This document shows positions 5,289 to 8,446 of a stretch of 8,446 bases of DNA, in pieces. A program made the translations under genes and the position numbers. Origin of the DNA: an uncultured Lachnospiraceae bacterium (GTDB lineage Bacteria > Bacillota > Clostridia > Lachnospirales > Lachnospiraceae); the NCBI GenBank assembly GCA_905236615.1, contig CAJORC010000333.1:1-8446 (forward strand). The letters run 5' to 3'. Position 1 is the first letter of the stretch, and each line of letters starts with the position of its first letter. A model generated the notes under the pieces. The model searched no databases. It was given only the letters and a program-made list of their open reading frames with translations, and was not told the origin of the DNA.

Positions 5289-6335
5289 ATGAAGATCGAA
5301 AAGTCAAAATTTGGGGAAACAAAAGACGGAAGAGACGTATTTCTCTACACATTGGAGAACAAAAACGGTGTCAAAGTTAAACTTTTGGAATATGGTGCGA
5401 TAATCACTTCAATAATCGTTCCGGATAAAGATGGTAATTTTGAAGATGTTGCGCTGGGGTATGATACCATTGAGCCTTATTTTACGAATGATGAAAACTT
5501 TGGTGCAACAATAGGCAGAAATGCCAACAGAATAGCGGGTGCATCTTTCAAAATAGATGATGAGATCATAAAGCTTCCGGTTAATGAGGGAAAGAACAAT
5601 CTCCATACCGATCTGGAGAACGGCTTCCACAAGAAACTCTGGGTTGGTGCTCCGGATGAGGGAAGAAACAGCGTGACAATGAGTTACACTAGCCCTGACG
5701 GAGAGAACGGATTTCCGGGAAATCTTGATATGAAAGTGACTTTCGCATTATCTGATGATAATGAGCTTTCTATTCATTATGAAGGAATATCCGATAAGAA
5801 GACAGTTATAAACTGCACAAATCATTCTTATTTTAATCTTGCAGGTCATTCAAAAGGTGATGTGCTTGATCACTATGTAAAGATTTTTGCTTCAAAATAT
5901 ACTACGGTCGGAGAGGGCTCAATCCCTACGGGAAGCAACGCTAAGGTTGAAGGCACTCCGTTCGATTTCAGGGAATTCAGACGTATAGGTGATGAAACTG
6001 ACGCCGATAATGAACAGCTTAATATTACAGGCGGTTATGATCACAATTTTGCGCTCGATGCGCCCGGAGGACTTGCTGCTGTTGTTGAAGAACGCAGGAG
6101 CGGACGCAGGATGGAAGTATATTCTTCACTTCCCGGAATCCAGCTTTACATCGGAAATTATATCCGTAACGGATTAAAGGGAAAAGACGGTGCTGTTTAT
6201 AATAAGCGCAGCGGTTTATGTCTTGAAACACAGTTTTTCCCGGATAGTGTAAATCAGGAAAAATTTGCCTCTCCGATTTTTGCTGCAGGAAAGAAATACG
6301 ATTATACGACAATTTACAAATTTACAGTTATCTGA
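5289..6335 (+). CDS. galM: Galactose mutarotase (aldose 1-epimerase)
   Basis: Interconverts the alpha and beta anomers of galactose and other aldoses in the cytoplasm, feeding the Leloir pathway. The start has AAGGAG (5278-5283) five bases upstream. The 348 residues fit the single-domain beta-sandwich family. Catalytic and binding residues are in place: NRIAGASF (around residue 80), His106 in NNLHTD, His179 in NCTNHSYFNLAGH, Asp251 in GGYDHNF and the catalytic base Glu313 in LCLETQFFPD. The usual GG after the first His is replaced by TD, which should not remove a catalytic group. No other gal genes are nearby. The gene starts 133 bases after recR, behind a structured element, so it probably has its own promoter, though I could not place a convincing one. 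The next gene starts 9 bases after its stop. Confidence 0.94.
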   Translation: MKIEKSKFGETKDGRDVFLYTLENKNGVKVKLLEYGAIITSIIVPDKDGNFEDVALGYDTIEPYFTNDENFGATIGRNANRIAGASFKIDDEIIKLPVNEGKNNLHTDLENGFHKKLWVGAPDEGRNSVTMSYTSPDGENGFPGNLDMKVTFALSDDNELSIHYEGISDKKTVINCTNHSYFNLAGHSKGDVLDHYVKIFASKYTTVGEGSIPTGSNAKVEGTPFDFREFRRIGDETDADNEQLNITGGYDHNFALDAPGGLAAVVEERRSGRRMEVYSSLPGIQLYIGNYIRNGLKGKDGAVYNKRSGLCLETQFFPDSVNQEKFASPIFAAGKKYDYTTIYKFTVI

Positions 6336-6344
6336 TAATGCCGG

Positions 6345-7538
6345 ATGAATAATTTTAGAATGATCAAGGGCTCGGTAAACCCTGACGAAAATAATACTAA
6401 TTTTGAAGCAAAGGTTACAAAGCACCGCATATTGAGGATTGTTAAGTGGAGTCTGATCAGCATAGCGGTTCTGGTTGCGGCGGTCGCTGTTTATAATTAC
6501 CTTGACCGCAAAGTATATACCGGTTACACGGTTACAGCCAGAGCAGTGCGGTCGGATGCAGAAACTGCAAAATACATGCAGTTTAACGGTCATATCCTGA
6601 AATACAGTCAGGACGGTGCGGAGGCTTTTGACGGATTAAAAAACAGTCTGTGGAACATAACCTACGAGATGCAGAACCCGAAGGTGGCTACCTGTGAGGA
6701 TTTTGTGGCAATAAGCGATGAAGGTTCGACAAACGTTACTGTAGTGGACAGCAGCGGAAATGCCACAACGATCGATACGAGACTGCCCGTGATGGATATA
6801 TGTGTTGCGGCGCAGGGGGTGGTTGCCGCTGTCCTGAGTGACAAGACAGCTACCAAAATAAATGTTTATGACAAAGAGGGAAACCAGCTTGCAGGCCTGA
6901 AATGTACAATGGTACAGACCGGATATCCTTTGGATGTAAGTCTGTCACCTTCAGGCACATTGCTGGGGGTTTCGTATGTGCGGATGGAAGCCGGTGAGCT
7001 TAAATCTTCGGTAGCATTTTACAATTTCGGAAATGTAGGTGAAAACGAAGTAGATCATTATGTAAGCGGTTATGATTATTCTGATTCTGTATTTCCGAGG
7101 ATAAAGTTCCTGAATGACAGCTCTGTTGTTGCAATAGGAAATAACCGGGTAGTGTCCTATTCGGGTGCGCAGAAACCGCAGCTTGTTTCAGAAAATGCCA
7201 TAGATGAAGATATCCAGTCTGTTTTTTATGGTGATAATGAGTATGCCCTGTTATTTAGAAATTCAAAGGGTTCGGATTCCTATCGCCTTGATCTTTACAA
7301 TGAGAAGGGCGTGCTGAAAATGTCAAAACAGTTTGAGCTTGCCTACTCTGATATTCAGATAACGAAACGCCAGATACTTATTTATAATGAATCAGAATGT
7401 CTGATAATGAACAAAAGAGGCTATGTGAAATATAATGGCGGATTTGATGAAACAGTACTTATGATGGTTCCGGGAAAATCCTTTGCGAAATATATCATCA
7501 TCAACAGGGATATAACGGAAACGATAAGACTTGATTAG
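6345..7538 (+). CDS. Membrane-anchored propeller-like protein, probably DUF5711 family; function unknown
   Basis: No biochemical role is known to me. The 397 residues begin with a polar cytoplasmic segment (1-27). One transmembrane helix follows at about 32-52 (IVKWSLISIAVLVAAVAVYNY), with basic residues before it (KHRILR), so the rest should face outside. The outer part, from about 57 to the end, is built of repeated beta-rich blocks of the type 'variable, then VVDSSGN / NVYDKEGN / DLYNEKG', as in WD40 or PQQ-like propellers. It contains the LKYSQDGAEAF, SLWNITYEMQNP and GYPLDVSLSPSG segments that I associate with DUF5711 of Lachnospiraceae. ATG 6345 is 9 bases after the galM stop with no good ribosome binding site. 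ATG 6360 is an in-frame alternative, also without one, so coupling to galM is likely. It lies 19 bases upstream of a CvpA-type gene, hinting that the pair acts together at the membrane. Confidence 0.75.
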   Translation: MNNFRMIKGSVNPDENNTNFEAKVTKHRILRIVKWSLISIAVLVAAVAVYNYLDRKVYTGYTVTARAVRSDAETAKYMQFNGHILKYSQDGAEAFDGLKNSLWNITYEMQNPKVATCEDFVAISDEGSTNVTVVDSSGNATTIDTRLPVMDICVAAQGVVAAVLSDKTATKINVYDKEGNQLAGLKCTMVQTGYPLDVSLSPSGTLLGVSYVRMEAGELKSSVAFYNFGNVGENEVDHYVSGYDYSDSVFPRIKFLNDSSVVAIGNNRVVSYSGAQKPQLVSENAIDEDIQSVFYGDNEYALLFRNSKGSDSYRLDLYNEKGVLKMSKQFELAYSDIQITKRQILIYNESECLIMNKRGYVKYNGGFDETVLMMVPGKSFAKYIIINRDITETIRLD

Positions 7539-7557
7539 TTTAATACAGGAGTGACAG

Positions 7558-8241
7558 ATGACGGCTGAATATATTCTTGCTGCTATAGTGATAGTTATGT
7601 GTTACTTTGTGATAAACGGAGCTAAACAGGGCTTTTTGAGGGTTGTTTTTTCACTTGCATCCTCAATAATAGCCCTGTTTCTTGTTTCATATCTTACTCC
7701 GACTGTAACACAGTTCCTGACCGAACACACAGAACTTTACAGCATTATCAGTACAAAACTTTATACGGCAATAGGAACTTCGCTTTCATCGGCGGTGGGA
7801 ACTGCGGCTCAGACAGAAGCGATAAATTCATTTTCCCTTCCGGCGCTGGTTAAAGAGTTCATGCTTCTGAATAATACTTCAGACGGTTATGATATGCTGC
7901 TGGTATCGGTGTTTGAAGATTATATTGTTGGCTTTCTCACAAAGCTGATAATCAATGTACTGTCGCTGATCATAATTTTTCTTATAATTAAAATCCTGCT
8001 TAAGGCGATCACATCTGTTTTTGATGTAATAGATAAAATACCTGTTCTGCATGGGATAAACCGTTTGATGGGAGCCTTGACCGGATTCGCGGAAGGCTTT
8101 ATCATAATATCCCTTTTCTTTCTTTTTATGAATGTCTTCACCGGAGATGAGATTGGGCGACAGTTTTATCAGATTGTGGAAAGAAATACAATATTATCTT
8201 TTATATACGATAATAATATTTTCCTAAGGCTTGTTGTTTAG
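7558..8241 (+). CDS. CvpA family integral membrane protein
   Basis: A CvpA-type protein; the E. coli namesake is needed for colicin V production and affects envelope homeostasis, while the molecular role in Gram-positives is unsettled. The 227 residues show four hydrophobic helices at about 4-20, 26-46, 125-150 and 172-194. The NGAKQGFLRVVFSLAS turn (20-35) between helices 1 and 2 is characteristic. Helix 3 is followed by VFDVIDKIPVLHGINRLMGALTGFAEG, the conserved segment leading into helix 4. A Ser/Thr-rich loop of about 75 residues separates helices 2 and 3. AGGAG (7547-7551) lies six bases before the ATG. It is the last gene of the galM cluster, and I found no hairpin terminator after its stop. 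The rRNA promoter begins about 60 bases downstream. Confidence 0.85.
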   Translation: MTAEYILAAIVIVMCYFVINGAKQGFLRVVFSLASSIIALFLVSYLTPTVTQFLTEHTELYSIISTKLYTAIGTSLSSAVGTAAQTEAINSFSLPALVKEFMLLNNTSDGYDMLLVSVFEDYIVGFLTKLIINVLSLIIIFLIIKILLKAITSVFDVIDKIPVLHGINRLMGALTGFAEGFIIISLFFLFMNVFTGDEIGRQFYQIVERNTILSFIYDNNIFLRLVV

Positions 8242-8261
8242 TGGTTCTAAGGGCTTTTTAC

Positions 8262-8300
8262 AAAAAAGAATATAAAAAAATAATAAAATGAAAAAAAACT
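8262..8300 (+). promoter_or_regulatory. A-tract UP-element-like region of the rRNA promoter
   Basis: Directly upstream of the -35 hexamer lie several phased A-runs (aaaaaa, aaaaaaa, aaaa, aaaaaaaa) with almost no G or C. This is the composition expected of an UP element bound by the RNA polymerase alpha C-terminal domain at strong stable-RNA promoters. Confidence 0.6.
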
Positions 8301-8301
8301 G

Positions 8302-8330
8302 TTGACATAGCAAATTATTAGTAGTATTAT
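8302..8330 (+). promoter_or_regulatory. Strong sigma-A promoter of an rRNA operon
   Basis: A perfect TTGACA (8302-8307) and TATTAT (8325-8330) are separated by the ideal 17 bases. The match, the A-rich upstream region and a long non-coding leader with a boxA-like element indicate an rRNA operon whose 16S gene starts after the window. Transcription should begin around 8336-8338. The initiating base, which would matter for growth-rate control, cannot be fixed from sequence. Confidence 0.88.
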
Positions 8331-8334
8331 ATCA

Positions 8335-8351
8335 CTTGTCGTCGCGACAAG
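8335..8351 (+). promoter_or_regulatory. Perfect hairpin/palindrome at the rRNA transcription start
   Basis: CTTGTCG (8335-8341) and CGACAAG (8345-8351) form a seven-pair perfect inverted repeat around TCG. It covers the expected first bases of the transcript. A second CGACA copy (8353-8357) could pair with the same TGTCG, giving an alternative fold. It may be a 5' hairpin of the leader RNA or a protein-binding site. Confidence 0.5.
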
Positions 8352-8446
8352 GCGACAGACACGAACCTTGAAAAACTAACAGCAATGCAACCCTGAAAAT
8401 CCTAAAGAGTTTTCTTGAAAAAGGAAACGAAAAGAGATTTCAGAAA
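8336..8446 (+). other. Leader of an rRNA operon (pre-16S), cut by window edge
   Basis: No reading frame of note occupies this stretch. GAACCTTGAAAAACTAACA (8363-8381) resembles the boxA-type antitermination element that Gram-positive rRNA leaders and spacers carry (CTTTGAAAACT-like). The remaining purine-rich sequence, with a GAAAA/TTTTC pairing (8395-8399 with 8410-8414), would form part of the 16S processing stalk. The 16S 5' end (AGAGTTTGATC-type) is not reached. Confidence 0.75.

Noticed and set aside
5989..6177. 62-codon plus-strand frame inside galM
   Set aside because: Out-of-frame reading of a conserved enzyme with no ribosome binding site.
8242..8290. Intrinsic terminator after the CvpA gene
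   Set aside because: There is a T-run at 8255-8259, but I found no inverted repeat before it; the A-rich stretch is better explained as the rRNA upstream element.

Overview
The window looks like chromosomal housekeeping DNA of a low-to-mid GC Clostridia member, most likely a Lachnospiraceae (Butyrivibrio/Pseudobutyrivibrio-like). This rests on the pfk variant with a GGNGT/PKTIDND signature, the dnaX-ybaB-recR cluster, a galM followed by what looks like a DUF5711-type protein and a CvpA-type protein, strong AGGAGG ribosome binding sites, and an A-tract-rich rRNA promoter. The genus is an inference; no 16S sequence lies inside the window.

Layout. Bases 1-86 hold a tRNA-Ser(CGA) on the minus strand, missing only its last 3' bases at the window edge. 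Its promoter overlaps that of a plus-strand gene for an exported or membrane-anchored alpha/beta-hydrolase of the esterase/lipase type (180-1451), which carries six tandem 18-bp repeats just before its catalytic core. A new promoter near 1460-1488 starts a compact cluster: 6-phosphofructokinase (1542-2615), DnaX clamp-loader subunit (2625-4187), YbaB/EbfC nucleoid protein (4216-4557) and RecR (4559-5155). The cluster ends in an A/T-rich hairpin followed by a densely folded intergenic element (about 5186-5255). A second compact cluster follows: galactose mutarotase (5289-6335), a membrane-anchored propeller-like protein of unknown function (6345-7538) and a four-helix CvpA-family membrane protein (7558-8241). 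The last 205 bases hold no protein gene. They contain a near-perfect sigma-A promoter with an A-tract upstream region and a structured leader with a boxA-like element, almost certainly the start of an rRNA operon whose 16S gene lies just beyond the edge.

How it fits together. dnaX-ybaB-recR is the classic replication/repair trio; here pfk sits 9 bases upstream, so glycolysis and replication genes may share a transcript. All protein genes read toward the rRNA operon. No phage, IS, CRISPR or defence module is visible. The least ordinary items are the in-frame repeat array in the esterase, the structured element before galM, possible -1 frameshift sites in dnaX, the uncharacterised propeller/CvpA pair, and a perfect hairpin at the expected start of the rRNA transcript.
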